A stretch of DNA of 46,004 bases, taken from Actinoplanes cyaneus. Lineage in GTDB: Bacteria > Actinomycetota > Actinomycetes > Mycobacteriales > Micromonosporaceae. Below, one piece after another: positions 24,970-33,366 of the stretch. The DNA lies in NCBI RefSeq assembly GCF_016862095.1, contig NZ_BOMH01000078.1, forward strand, positions 1 through 46,004. The letters are read 5' to 3'. The first letter of the stretch is position 1. Every line of letters begins with the position of its first letter. Both the position numbers and the translations under genes were made by a program. The notes beneath the pieces are model-generated. The model had not been told where the DNA came from and ran no database searches. It saw nothing but the letters and a program-made list of their open reading frames with translations.

Positions 24970-25524
24970 GTGCCCGCCGACCAGCCGCCGACTCCCCCGA
25001 CGTTCGACGAGCTCGAGTCCTGGGCCGGCCGAGGGCGGGTTCTTCGCGCGACGGACACGGACGTGGCGGCCTGGCGAATCCCGCAGCCGGCGAAGGCCGC
25101 GCTGACGTCGAGCGGCATACCTCTGCTCGACGAGGTCGTCGGCAGCGTCTCCTTCCACGCCGCGCCGACGAGGTACCGGCTGGCTCTCGATCCCGGCGGC
25201 GAACCCACCGATCCGGCCTGGGAGTTCGGCGCCGTGCCGGTGACCGGTGAGGTTCGCCTGTGGTCACCCGGCGGCCACGAGGACAGTTCCTTCGTCAACT
25301 CCTCGATCAGCCAATGGCTGTGCTCGCTTCACCTGGTCGGCAGCCGGTTCGCCGAGTCGGACCTTTTCGACCGCTGGGACGAGAGCGCCGAGGCGGAGGA
25401 ACGGGCACTCGCCGCCCTTGCCGATCTCCTCGGCCGGATCGAGGCTGTTGATCCCGCTGCCATCGCCGACGGCGATCACGAGCGGCAGTTCTGGCCCGGC
25501 TTGCTCGACCGCTGGCTCTTCTGA
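24970..25524 (+). CDS. SUKH-4-like immunity-type protein
   Basis: A 184-residue soluble acidic protein. TPPTFDELESWAGRGRVLRA at the N-terminus, GIPLLDEVVGSVSF, then VRLWSPGGHEDSSFVNSSIS near 97-116 matches the pattern of SUKH-4 proteins (a strand with a Gly/Asp turn, then SFVNSS and a helix). SUKH-superfamily proteins neutralise polymorphic toxins, but no toxin gene is beside it, so it may be an orphan immunity gene. The GTG at 24970 gives a family-like start. Convergent with the secreted-protein gene (22 bases apart). Confidence 0.55.
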   Translation: MPADQPPTPPTFDELESWAGRGRVLRATDTDVAAWRIPQPAKAALTSSGIPLLDEVVGSVSFHAAPTRYRLALDPGGEPTDPAWEFGAVPVTGEVRLWSPGGHEDSSFVNSSISQWLCSLHLVGSRFAESDLFDRWDESAEAEERALAALADLLGRIEAVDPAAIADGDHERQFWPGLLDRWLF

Positions 25525-25546
25525 CCCCCGGCCGAGCCATGCCGGA

Positions 25547-25933
25547 TCACGCGAACTGGGACGCCGGCCGCCGTGACGGGGCGGTCTCCTCGGTGTTCTC
25601 CGTCCGATTGACGGTACGGGCGTCAGCCGCCGCCCCGGTCCCACCCGCCCACACGCGGGTGTCGTGCGGCCGGCCCGGGCGATCGTCGCCGCCCGCGCCG
25701 AGGGCGACGGTCGTACCGCGCACCGCCGTGTCCCAGGAGGTGATGGGAGTAGCGAACGAGGTCTCCTCGATCTCCGCCGTCGTCCTGTCCCACGACGTGG
25801 TGTGGAAGGTGCCGCCGGACGCAGTCCCGGCGCGGTGGTCGGCGGGCATCGCGGTGGCCGGCGTGGCGAGCAGGCCGGTCATGGCCAGGCCGGTAGCCGT
25901 GGCGATCAGGACGGAGAGTGAACGCTGGCGCAT
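25547..25933 (-). CDS. small secreted protein of unknown function
   Basis: A 128-residue protein with a clear signal peptide (MRQRSLSVLIATATGLAMTG, then LLATPATAMPA with an AxA cleavage site). The mature part repeats a short theme (TTSWDRTTAEIEETSF / ITSWDTAVRGTTV) and ends in a Gly/Arg/Thr-rich, probably disordered tail. GAAGGGAG (about 25941-25948) is a good ribosome binding site for the ATG at 25933. I do not recognise a family. Confidence 0.65.
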   Translation of the reverse strand: MRQRSLSVLIATATGLAMTGLLATPATAMPADHRAGTASGGTFHTTSWDRTTAEIEETSFATPITSWDTAVRGTTVALGAGGDDRPGRPHDTRVWAGGTGAAADARTVNRTENTEETAPSRRPASQFA

Positions 25934-26007
25934 CGGGGCGCTCCCTTCGAGAACCGGTGTCGGGCTCTACTCTGGGGCCGGCATCTGTGTGCCGGCTGTG
26001 CCGCGAC

Positions 26008-26667
26008 CTACGGGTTTCCTGTGCCCAGCAGAGCCCCGGTGACCAGGCGCAAGTCCACATCGGGAAGACCACCTGGCTTGCGTACGGCGAACTCCCCGTC
26101 ACATACCAGCACGCTCCGGTCGCCCACCCAGTGGACCGGGCTAGCCAGCATCTGGCGGGCCGCCTCCGCCGCCGCGATCGGAGCGGCGTCACCCACCGTG
26201 ACCAGCGCCTCGGTGATCAGGTCGACGGCGGCGGGCGGGACGTCGGCGTCCCCGAGTGCCGGCAGTGCCAGCAGCGCCCGCTGCGGCGTGGTCGCGAGCC
26301 GGCGGAACTCCGCCCAGGACAGGCCGGGCCCGTAACCGTGTCCCTGACGGGCGGCGACCGAGACGGCCCGGCCGGGCGCCAGCGCCACGTAGTCGTCGCC
26401 GCCCTCGAGATCATGCCCGTGCCAGATGATCTGGGCGAACCGATCGCCGATCGCGATGACCGGCCAGCGCCCGGCCGCCCGGATCTCCTCGTCCAGGGCG
26501 TCGCCGTCGCCGAACAGGTCCGCGATCACGTCAGGTCCCGCACAGCCGTCGAACGTCATCCGCCAGAACGCGCGACGCTCCGGCAGCCAGGACCCGTCGG
26601 TCAGGACCTCCGTGGTCACGCCGTCGTAGCGGCTCACGTAGTCGGTCGCCTGCGCCTCGGTCAGCAT
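26008..26667 (-). CDS. conserved hypothetical protein
   Basis: A 219-residue soluble protein, MLTEAQATDYVSRYDGVTTE at the start. It has no motif I recognise; segments such as WPVIAIGDRFAQIIWHGHDL and VHWVGDRSVLVCDGEFAVRK look like well-packed beta strands, and codon use is typical of the window. The frame stays open upstream to 27180 but that part mirrors the divergent membrane-protein gene, so the ATG at 26667 is taken. Divergent promoter space of 132 bases to the next gene. Confidence 0.6.
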   Translation of the reverse strand: MLTEAQATDYVSRYDGVTTEVLTDGSWLPERRAFWRMTFDGCAGPDVIADLFGDGDALDEEIRAAGRWPVIAIGDRFAQIIWHGHDLEGGDDYVALAPGRAVSVAARQGHGYGPGLSWAEFRRLATTPQRALLALPALGDADVPPAAVDLITEALVTVGDAAPIAAAEAARQMLASPVHWVGDRSVLVCDGEFAVRKPGGLPDVDLRLVTGALLGTGNP

Positions 26668-26799
26668 CGGCCCGATCCTATGCCGCGCGTACGGGACTCG
26701 CGCCGGAATCGCAGGGCCACACCGTGATCGACGGGTGGCTATGATTCCGGCACCCGGCCCGGGCCGGCCGATCGCCCGTACCGGAAATCTGGAGGTGGA

Positions 26800-27333
26800 G
26801 TGCTCGCCGAGAACGTCCGCGATGTCGCCGTGAACGCCGTGGTGCTGGGATTCTTCGCCTCGGCCTGGTTCGGGTGGGCGCAGGAGGCACCGCCCCGCCG
26901 CTGGCGGCCGTTCCTGGTGGCCGGCTCGGTTGCCGCAGTGCTCACGCTCGCCGCCGGGGCGCTGCTGGCCTGGCAGCACTGGGCCGACGGCACCGTCTTC
27001 GACGAGGACACCAGCCGCACGTTCGGCATCGTCGTCGGCATCGAGTTCGGCGTGGCGGCGCTCGGCGCGGTCCTGCTGGCCGTCCTGCGCCGCCGCGACT
27101 GGACCGCGGCGTGGATCGCGTTCGTGGTCGGGGTCCACCTGTTCCCGGTCGCCGCGATCATCGAGTTGCCGGCCGACCACGTCGCCGGGGCGCTGATCAC
27201 CCTGGTCGCACTGGCGGCGGTCCCGGTCGCCCGGTCCCGGGGGATCACCCCCAGCGCCGTCGTCGGCGCGGGAACCGGGCTGGTCCTGCTCGTCACCGCG
27301 ATCATCTCCGCCGTGGTGGCGGCGCTCCGCTGA
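26800..27333 (+). CDS. integral membrane protein, five or so helices
   Basis: A 177-residue hydrophobic protein with about five membrane segments (DVAVNAVVLGFFASAWFGWA; FLVAGSVAAVLTLAAGALLA; FGVAALGAVLLAVL; AAWIAFVVGVHLFPVAAII; VVGAGTGLVLLVTAIISAVV). GGAGGT directly before the GTG start. No family is recognised with certainty. Its stop is only 9 bases from the stop of the convergent RDD gene. Confidence 0.7.
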   Translation: MLAENVRDVAVNAVVLGFFASAWFGWAQEAPPRRWRPFLVAGSVAAVLTLAAGALLAWQHWADGTVFDEDTSRTFGIVVGIEFGVAALGAVLLAVLRRRDWTAAWIAFVVGVHLFPVAAIIELPADHVAGALITLVALAAVPVARSRGITPSAVVGAGTGLVLLVTAIISAVVAALR

Positions 27334-27342
27334 ACGCCACTC

Positions 27343-28224
27343 TCAGAACATGGGGGCCGACGGCCGTACCGGAGAGGTGAGTCGCCGGGCGGAACGCCCG
27401 AATCCCGGCAGCAACCGCTCGGTGACCGCCCGGCCCGCCGCCAGCTGCATCCCGTAGCGACGGCGGCGCTCGGCCAGGACGGCAGCCAGGAAGTGGTACG
27501 GCGGGGTCCCGGCCGGCGGTGGCGGCGTCACCCGCGTGCCCACCTCGGCGGCCAGCATCCGTTCGAGCTGACCGCGGTGCGGCTCGCTGAGCTCCGACGC
27601 CCGCGACAGGAACTGCCGGACCTGCCCGGCGAGGTCGTCGTCGATCGCGGACAGGTCGGTGACAGCGGCCCAGCCGGCGAGCGCGGACGGCATCGCCGGC
27701 ACGAACCGGAACGGCACCGGCCGCTTCTCGTGCACGACGATCGTGCCCGCCGCCAGGTCACCGAGGCGGCGGCCCTTCGACGAGGAGAGCATCACCCCGA
27801 GCGTCACCACCCAGGTCAGGAACGGCAGCAGCAGCCCCGGCCACTCGACGGCCAGGCCGATCAGCGCGCGGGTGAACGCGTGCCGCACCCGGATCGGGCC
27901 GCCGTCCTCCCGGATCACCCGCAGCCCCATCGCGGACTTCCCGGGGCTGCGCCCGTTCGTCCGGGTCTCGACGAACGTCGGGAAGCCCAGCAGCACCAGC
28001 ACGACCACGAGCCGGAGCACGGCCGAGACGAGCGCGTCGTCGACGATGCTGTCCGGCAGCGCCGCGAGGATCAGCCCGGCGAACAGCATCAGGCCCCCGG
28101 CCACCACGGCCTGCACGAGGACGTCGATGCCCAGGGCGATCGCCCGTGACCCCAGCCGTGCCGGGCGCAGATCGAGAGCGACCGCTTCCGCGGTGACCAG
28201 TTCAGGGGCGGGCGCAGCGTTCAC
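27343..28224 (-). CDS. RDD-family membrane protein
   Basis: A 293-residue protein. The RDD domain lies at about 15-145: ARLGSRAIALGIDVLVQAVV with Arg/Asp in the first helix, NGRSPGKSAMGLRVI before the third, and GRRLGDLAAGTIVV at the end. A soluble C-terminal half follows (FLSRASELSEPHRGQLERML). RDD proteins are membrane proteins of mostly unknown role; some are ion antiporters. It is divergent from spoIIM with an 84-base gap. In actinomycetes this pair usually accompanies the DUF58/MoxR cluster that here lies 5 kb away. Start GTG 28224, with GTG 28230 also possible. Confidence 0.85.
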   Translation of the reverse strand: MNAAPAPELVTAEAVALDLRPARLGSRAIALGIDVLVQAVVAGGLMLFAGLILAALPDSIVDDALVSAVLRLVVVLVLLGFPTFVETRTNGRSPGKSAMGLRVIREDGGPIRVRHAFTRALIGLAVEWPGLLLPFLTWVVTLGVMLSSSKGRRLGDLAAGTIVVHEKRPVPFRFVPAMPSALAGWAAVTDLSAIDDDLAGQVRQFLSRASELSEPHRGQLERMLAAEVGTRVTPPPPAGTPPYHFLAAVLAERRRRYGMQLAAGRAVTERLLPGFGRSARRLTSPVRPSAPMF

Positions 28225-28308
28225 CCGCACAGTGAACACCACCGGGGCCGAGCTGCGCGAACCGCGTCCACTACGCTCAGCGGGCAACGAAACGGCGGGG
28301 GCAGGACG

Positions 28309-29298
28309 ATGATGGATCTCGACGCGTATCTCGCGGAGCGCGGCGGCGAATGGCACCGCCTGGAGGTGCTGGCGAGCCGCGCGAAGCTGGACGATCCCGC
28401 CGAGATCGACGAGCTCGTGGTCCTCTACCAGCGCGCCGCCACCCACCTGTCGGTGCTGCGCAGCCGCAACCCCGACCCGGTGATGCTGGCCGACCTGTCG
28501 CGCCTGGTCCTGGCGGGGCGCGCGGCGGTCACCCGCAGCAGCGGCGGTTTCTCGTGGCGGCCGCTCGGCGAGTTCTTCGCGTACCGGCTGCCCGGCGCTC
28601 TCTACCGCACCCGCCGCTGGTGGGGCACCCTGGCCGCGCTGCTCGTCACGGTCACCACGGTGCTCGTCTGGTACCTGTCGAGCCACCCGGACGTGCTGGC
28701 GCTATTCGTCGACGACGCGGGCATCGACGACATCGTCGACAAGTCGTTCGTCGGCTACTACAGCGAGTTCCAGTCGCAGAACTTCGCCCTGCAGGTGTGG
28801 ACGAACAACGCCCTGCTCACCGCCCAGTGCCTGGCCGCCGGCGTGCTGATCCTGCCGGTGTTCTACCTGCTCTGGTCGAACATGCTGAACACCGCGGTGC
28901 TCGGCGGCGTCATGGTCAGCCGCGACGCCGGCGGCACCTTCCTGACCTACCTGGCCCCGCACGGCCTCCTGGAGATCACCTGCCTGTTCGTCGGCGCCGG
29001 CGTCGGCCTGCGCATCGGCTGGTCGTGGATCGCTCCGGGCCCGCTGCGGACCCGCCGCCAGTCCCTGGTCGCCTGGGTCCGCGAGGGCATGGTCGTCGCG
29101 GTCGGCCTGGTCCCGGCCCTGGCCGTCGCCGGCTGCCTCGAGGGGTTCGTGACGCCGTCGTCCCTGCCCGCCCCGGTCCGCATCGCCCTGGGCGCCACCG
29201 CCTGGCTCGCGTTCCTGGCCTACGCCCTGCTCTGGGGCCGCGAGGCCGACCTGCGCCGCCCCGCCGACCTCGACGCCGCCGCCCTCCCCACAGCCTGA
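28309..29298 (+). CDS. SpoIIM-family (stage II sporulation protein M-like) membrane protein
   Basis: A 329-residue protein. A soluble N-terminal part (MMDLDAYLAERGGEWHRLEV; YQRAATHLSVLRSR) is followed by helices WWGTLAALLVTVTTVLVWYL, ALLTAQCLAAGVLILPVFYL, a conserved NMLNTAVLGGVMV, and YLAPHGLLEITCLFVGAGVG, the hallmark of SpoIIM-like proteins. In firmicutes SpoIIM helps peptidoglycan remodelling at engulfment; actinobacterial relatives are in cell-envelope clusters with RDD, MoxR and DUF58 genes. Partner gene rdd is divergent; the other partners begin at 33.4 kb beyond an inserted islet. Confidence 0.87.
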   Translation: MMDLDAYLAERGGEWHRLEVLASRAKLDDPAEIDELVVLYQRAATHLSVLRSRNPDPVMLADLSRLVLAGRAAVTRSSGGFSWRPLGEFFAYRLPGALYRTRRWWGTLAALLVTVTTVLVWYLSSHPDVLALFVDDAGIDDIVDKSFVGYYSEFQSQNFALQVWTNNALLTAQCLAAGVLILPVFYLLWSNMLNTAVLGGVMVSRDAGGTFLTYLAPHGLLEITCLFVGAGVGLRIGWSWIAPGPLRTRRQSLVAWVREGMVVAVGLVPALAVAGCLEGFVTPSSLPAPVRIALGATAWLAFLAYALLWGREADLRRPADLDAAALPTA

Positions 29299-29339
29299 AA
29301 CCCCCGATCAAGCCCATCTTCACGTACGCCGGTGAACGC

Positions 29340-29570
29340 CCTCATCTGCTGCTGGAGCCATGGGAGGGCGGCGATGATGGTGCCGACCCGGTCGACACCT
29401 TCGGCGCTGATGTCTGAGCCGAGTTTCGGTAAGTTAACCGCGATGTCTTTGTTCTCGGAGATGATTACGATTCTGGGTTGGTGGGCCAGCTGCATGGTTT
29501 CGCCGAGGGTGTGGAGTCGTGGTGTCTCTCCCCCGGCACGGTGGGCTGGGTCGAGGTAGGCGAAGTGCAC
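29340..29570 (-). pseudogene. fragment of a JetD-like (DUF3322/DUF2220, Wadjet) protein
   Basis: The minus frame reads VHFAYLDPAHRAGGETPRLH, then PRIVIISENKDIAVNLP and GTIIAALPWL, which corresponds in my memory to the stretch of JetD just before its Toprim-like WGDxDxxG site. After AALPWL the match stops: the GDxDxxG metal site and the rest are missing, and the N-terminal two-thirds is absent too. JetD is the nuclease of the Wadjet anti-plasmid system; jetA, jetB and jetC are not here. I read it as a degenerate remnant marking a former defence locus. Family call from motif memory only. Confidence 0.5.
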
Positions 29571-29691
29571 CGTGGTGGGTGGGGCGGTAGCCGGCGCAGG
29601 TCGTCGTGGCCCGGAAGCCGTCGGACGAGGTGGTGGCGGTCGTTGAGTCATTGTCACGGGGTCTGCTCTGCGCCGGGGCGGCCTGATGCGG

Positions 29692-30723
29692 TCAGGGGAG
29701 GCCGAATCTCCGAACCAGGCTGACGTCGATAACGAGGCCTTCGAACGGATACCGAACGAAGGCCTGCGGCAGGACGAAGTGGGTCCAGAGGAGCCGCTGG
29801 TCGGAGACGAAGTTGAAGTCATGGGCGAACTGGCAGGCAACGTACAGCGTCGTTGACGGCGAGGAGTCGGCAGGCGCCAGCAGCTCGCCAATACCCATCA
29901 GTAGCGGGGAATCCAGAAGGATCGCCCGCGGCACGTACGCCTGATGGCCGCCGTGCGCCGGGCCGGCGTCGAAGCCGAGCTCGATCAAGTCCTCTTTGGC
30001 GTAACCGAGGGTGAACGCCGCCATCTCGTCTAAGTCCTGCGGATGCGGCAGGTTCGGGTGTCCAGTTCGGGCCAGAAGGTTGTTCACCCGAAAGGACAGC
30101 GAGCGGTCCAGAATCGTGCGGATCTCGGCGTCGGTGTAGCGAGCGGCGTGTGTGGCGCATGCCAACTTGACCATTTCGGGCCCAAGCTTCTCTGCTCTGG
30201 CCCGAGCCTTCCGGACAAGGCGGAGATCCTGGTTCCTCACGACGTCCGGCATGTCGGCAGAAGTGAGCCTGTTTTCTTCGGCCGCCAACCAGTCCGACAA
30301 CAGCGCAACGTCGACCTGCACCGACTCGATCGCGCCGGACACCTCAAATGCGACCTCGTCGCCGAGCATCGGCTCCCAGTTCGCCGTGAACAGCTGTCCT
30401 GCGCCGGAGTCGTCCGGGCGAGCGACGACGACGGCCGTCATGTCGGCGGGAATGGGCAGCGGAGGGTTCGCGGCAGGTTCCCGGTGCAAGGTGGCCCGAG
30501 CCCGGAAAATCTCCAGCGCGATGAAGACGGCGATGGCGGTGCCCGCGGCTGTCACCCGCACCCGGTCAGGGTTGGAGGTGGCGATGTTCGTCGTCACCCC
30601 GACCAGAGCCACCACCAGCGCGGCGGCGCCCGCCCAGAGCGCATCCGAACCGACCGCACGCCACCGAGGAAGCATGCCGTCCACAATAGAACCAGCGTCC
30701 GAAGCATGGATCGGCTCGTCCAA
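29692..30723 (-). CDS. unknown protein with two N-terminal membrane helices
   Basis: A 343-residue protein (TTG start at 30723; the ATG at 30675 would give 327). Helices at about 27-48 (ALWAGAAALVVALVGVTTNI) and 56-73 (VTAAGTAIAVFIALEIF) form a hairpin, followed by a 265-residue cytoplasmic domain with DVALLSDWLAAEENRLTSAD, a basic helix and a beta-rich end (TLYVACQFAHDFNFVSDQ). No family recognised. Base composition and use of codons such as AAG/TTC mixed with A/T-ending ones look less GC-biased than the flanking core genes. It is divergent from the channel-like gene and next to the JetD fragment, so it may be part of an accessory, perhaps defensive, module. Confidence 0.6.
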   Translation of the reverse strand: MDEPIHASDAGSIVDGMLPRWRAVGSDALWAGAAALVVALVGVTTNIATSNPDRVRVTAAGTAIAVFIALEIFRARATLHREPAANPPLPIPADMTAVVVARPDDSGAGQLFTANWEPMLGDEVAFEVSGAIESVQVDVALLSDWLAAEENRLTSADMPDVVRNQDLRLVRKARARAEKLGPEMVKLACATHAARYTDAEIRTILDRSLSFRVNNLLARTGHPNLPHPQDLDEMAAFTLGYAKEDLIELGFDAGPAHGGHQAYVPRAILLDSPLLMGIGELLAPADSSPSTTLYVACQFAHDFNFVSDQRLLWTHFVLPQAFVRYPFEGLVIDVSLVRRFGLP

Positions 30724-31107
30724 TCAGCCGACTGATGATGGACGGACTGGTGCCTGCCGATGTAATGCGCTCGCGCCGCGCGGATGAGCACTGTGTCCAC
30801 CGAGGCCGGGCTCAACGTCGCGGTGATCGACCACGATGCCATCACCACGGACGACACCGCGGCAGGCATGGCTCGAGTCCCCGCCATCGCCGCTGGATTC
30901 TGCGCGGCGGCACTACACGCTGACGGCGCAGGCCCTCACCGTCCGCGGCAATATCCTTCGCACCAACCCGGAGTAGTACCACCATCCCCCAAGAACTACC
31001 CTCTGGTACGCAAGCCTCCGTCAGGTCACCCCGGAACGCTCAAAGGAAGCGTGCACACCCGGCATCGCGAGCCATCTCGTGTGGACTGCGGGAGTGACCA
31101 TGAGCCG
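30724..31107. other. gap in the islet with possible gene debris
   Basis: No convincing complete gene. The frame of the following gene is open back to an ATG at 30784, but its residues there are Pro/His/Arg-rich and protein-unlike. In another frame 30902-30976 reads ARRHYTLTAQALTVRGNILR and ends at TAG, which looks like a real protein C-terminus, so this may be a decayed gene with a frameshift. Promoters for the two divergent islet genes must lie here. Confidence 0.4.
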
Positions 31108-32433
31108 GTGGACTTCTCAAAAGCGAACCCCGGGCTGGCCGACTGCTGGCGTGCCGCCCGGAACATGCGCAGAGCCGAACACGGTAATGAGGTCAGCCGG
31201 TGGCTGCGCCCTAGATCGACGGTGATCCCGTTGTTGCGGTCACGGGGCCCGATCACGGCGCTGATCTATGTCGCCGCCCGACAGGAACGATTGTGGTGGC
31301 GATCAGCGCACGAATTTCTCGTCCTGCAGATGCCTGGCTCACCAGGCCGTTCGCCGGCCGGGTCTCCACGGATCGCGCGGATACTGAACGTCGTTGATCA
31401 ATACTGGCCCTTGTTAGTTGGGTTCGGTGGGCTCAGCCTGGCCGCTGTTCCGATGACCTTCTGGCTGATGGCGGTTCACCGCGGGTCGGCGTCCGGGCCC
31501 GTCTCGGAGGCAACGGCTTGGCTTCTACTGATGTTGGCGGCTCTGTTCTCCTTAAACCTGTTGATTGCTGTGGTGCGTGACTGCTTCACGACGATGGTGC
31601 CCCGTGACCCGATCGCCCATCGCGGCGGCTTGGCTGTCGGCAGCGCGCGCCAAGAGCAGTGGTCAGTACAAATATGCCATCTACCGGAAGCTCGCAGCGT
31701 GGGCCAGACCATGGCGTCGTTGATGCATGACCCGCAGATCAGCGCCGGCCTGCTGATATTCCAACGAGGTGTCACCACCTCCGCCGCCCAGCAGGCACTG
31801 CTCGGATCACCGTACGCCAGCCAGCTCATCACTGGCCCGCGTGTTCTGCTGTTATCGGCGGACGCATCTTGGCGAGTGACGTTACCGCCGCTTCCCGAAC
31901 GGTTCTGGCGGATGGGCAGGTTTGCGGTGCTCAGTCAGCTGTTCATCTTGCTGGGCTGCGTGCTGGCGGTCGCCGCACGCTTCGTCGCGGACGTCGAAGC
32001 AGCCGCATGCGCGGCAGATGGTTGCGATGAGCGCCCCGCCACCTACTGGAATGCCCTGTACTGGCTGGTAAGTCGGCTTCTGGATGGGGACCCGGAGGGA
32101 ACCGGCGCCGCCACGGTGAGCGTGCGTGTCATTGGTCTGCTGACCACTGTCGTAGGCATGGTGGTGCTCGCCGGCGTGCTGGTGGGCGTTATCGCCACAG
32201 CGATCAGCCACCGTCTGGCGCCGCCGGACTCCGCAGATCCGCAGGACGGTCTACTGGCACTGAACGTCCTGCCTCAGCCGGCACCCAACACAGCGGTAGC
32301 CAAGCGGAAGCTCTTAGGGCGCCCCGTAACAGTCAACGCCACAGTGTCGAGCGCAGCGGTCTTGGTCTGTGGCATGGCGCTCGGTGCCTACGTGAGCTAT
32401 CGGTGCCGCGCCCGGGTTGAGCCGCCGCAATAG
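31108..32433 (+). CDS. multi-pass membrane protein with Castor/Pollux-like channel pore
   Basis: About 441 residues from the GTG at 31108; starts at 31081 or 31165 are possible and the frame is open from 30784. Helices: about 101-123 (YWPLLVGFGGLSLAAVPMTF), 135-156, 272-293 (AVLSQLFILLGCVLAVAARF), 339-367 (VIGLLTTVVGMVVLAGVLVG) and 409-432. Between the last pair of core helices, YWNALYWLVSRLLDGDPEGT has the place and look of a pore helix plus filter; the LLD-G-pattern followed by G and a glycine-containing inner helix recalls Castor/Pollux-type channels (their LDPGT-like segment) and not K+ channels (no TVGYG). Between helices 2 and 3 is a 115-residue soluble part. GC content is clearly lower than in core genes. 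Function inferred, not proven. Confidence 0.55.
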   Translation: MDFSKANPGLADCWRAARNMRRAEHGNEVSRWLRPRSTVIPLLRSRGPITALIYVAARQERLWWRSAHEFLVLQMPGSPGRSPAGSPRIARILNVVDQYWPLLVGFGGLSLAAVPMTFWLMAVHRGSASGPVSEATAWLLLMLAALFSLNLLIAVVRDCFTTMVPRDPIAHRGGLAVGSARQEQWSVQICHLPEARSVGQTMASLMHDPQISAGLLIFQRGVTTSAAQQALLGSPYASQLITGPRVLLLSADASWRVTLPPLPERFWRMGRFAVLSQLFILLGCVLAVAARFVADVEAAACAADGCDERPATYWNALYWLVSRLLDGDPEGTGAATVSVRVIGLLTTVVGMVVLAGVLVGVIATAISHRLAPPDSADPQDGLLALNVLPQPAPNTAVAKRKLLGRPVTVNATVSSAAVLVCGMALGAYVSYRCRARVEPPQ

Positions 32434-32580
32434 GGATCTGCGCTGCTGACGGTGGCCAATCGCCCCGACGGCGACCGGATCGACAAGCTCCGGCGGTGAT
32501 CCGCCGCGGGACGGGCGCCTAGACCAGGAAGCGGCCGGAGCCGGGGGCCATGGTACCACCGGAGCATGCCGAGCGGTGCG

Positions 32581-33366
32581 TCACCGCAGGTAGAACCAGC
32601 GGTCCGGGTGGCTCGCCACCAGGTCGAACCCGAAACGCCGGTGCAGGTGGTAGCCCTCCGGTGAGGGAAACAGGACGGCTCGGGCGGCTCCCTGGCGCGC
32701 CGCGGCCGCGAGCCTGACCCGGGTCAGCGCCGTCCCGATCCCGTGCCGGCGCCATCGTGCGGCGACGCAGCAGTGAACCAGCAGCACCGCGTCGCCGAAC
32801 CGGAACGAGGTGGCGGCCCCGGCCGGGGCACCCTGGTGGCAGGCAGTCCAGTGCCGGACGGGCCGGCCGGGCCCGAACCCGAGGCGGGCCGCGAAGCCGA
32901 CACGGTCGTCGAGTTCGCCGCGGTCGTCCCACCAGCCGTCCTCGGCGTAGACGCGATGGTTGCGGCGCAGAGCCTCGACGTCGGTCACCTCGGTGATCTG
33001 CCAGCCGGGCCCCGGCTGCTCCGCCGCATCCAGGTCGAGGCTGGCGATCGGGCCGCCCATGTCGTTCCCGGCGCGCTCCGGTTCCAGCCCCCGATCGATC
33101 AACCGGGCGGTTGCTTCCGGCTCCAGCGGCCCCGTGACCAGCACCGAAGCCGGCACTGCCCGGTCGCGCAGCCACCCGAGCAGGTTGTCGAGCTCGCGGG
33201 GGTCGCCGGGAACCGCCGGGTCGATGACGGCGCCGTTCTCGGTGTTGGAGTCCAGACCCGTCGACACCGCGAACCCGGCGCCGGTGGTGAGCTGCGGGAA
33301 GCCTGCGGCGGCCAGGCCGCGGAACCATTCCACCTGCGCCCGCACGGCCAGCCCGGCAATGTCCAC
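32581..33366 (-). CDS. GNAT-family N-acetyltransferase
   Basis: A 261-residue protein. The C-terminal half carries the GNAT fold: LLVHCCVAARWRRHGIGTAL is motif A with the acetyl-CoA loop (R-R-x-G-I-G), and LFPSPEGYHLHRRFGFDLVA is motif B. The N-terminal half (LTTGAGFAVSTGLDSNTENG; AVPASVLVTGPLEPEATARL) is a second, degenerate GNAT-like module as in tandem-GNAT enzymes. It transfers acetyl from acetyl-CoA to an unknown amine. GTG start at 33366. GC-rich, so it may belong to the core side of the islet boundary. Ends 34 bases before the DUF58 gene stop region, same strand. Confidence 0.82.
   Translation of the reverse strand: MDIAGLAVRAQVEWFRGLAAAGFPQLTTGAGFAVSTGLDSNTENGAVIDPAVPGDPRELDNLLGWLRDRAVPASVLVTGPLEPEATARLIDRGLEPERAGNDMGGPIASLDLDAAEQPGPGWQITEVTDVEALRRNHRVYAEDGWWDDRGELDDRVGFAARLGFGPGRPVRHWTACHQGAPAGAATSFRFGDAVLLVHCCVAARWRRHGIGTALTRVRLAAAARQGAARAVLFPSPEGYHLHRRFGFDLVASHPDRWFYLR

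Noticed and set aside
30784..31107. N-terminal extension of the channel-like protein to the ATG at 30784
   Set aside because: Residues are Pro/His/Arg-rich, lack a protein-like pattern and no ribosome binding site is seen; the extension may be read-through into gene debris.
31100..31225. 41-residue frame MSRWTSQKRTPGWPTAGVPP after a good GGGAG site
   Set aside because: It overlaps the better-supported channel frame and has no protein-like features; kept only as a reminder that the true start of the channel gene is uncertain.
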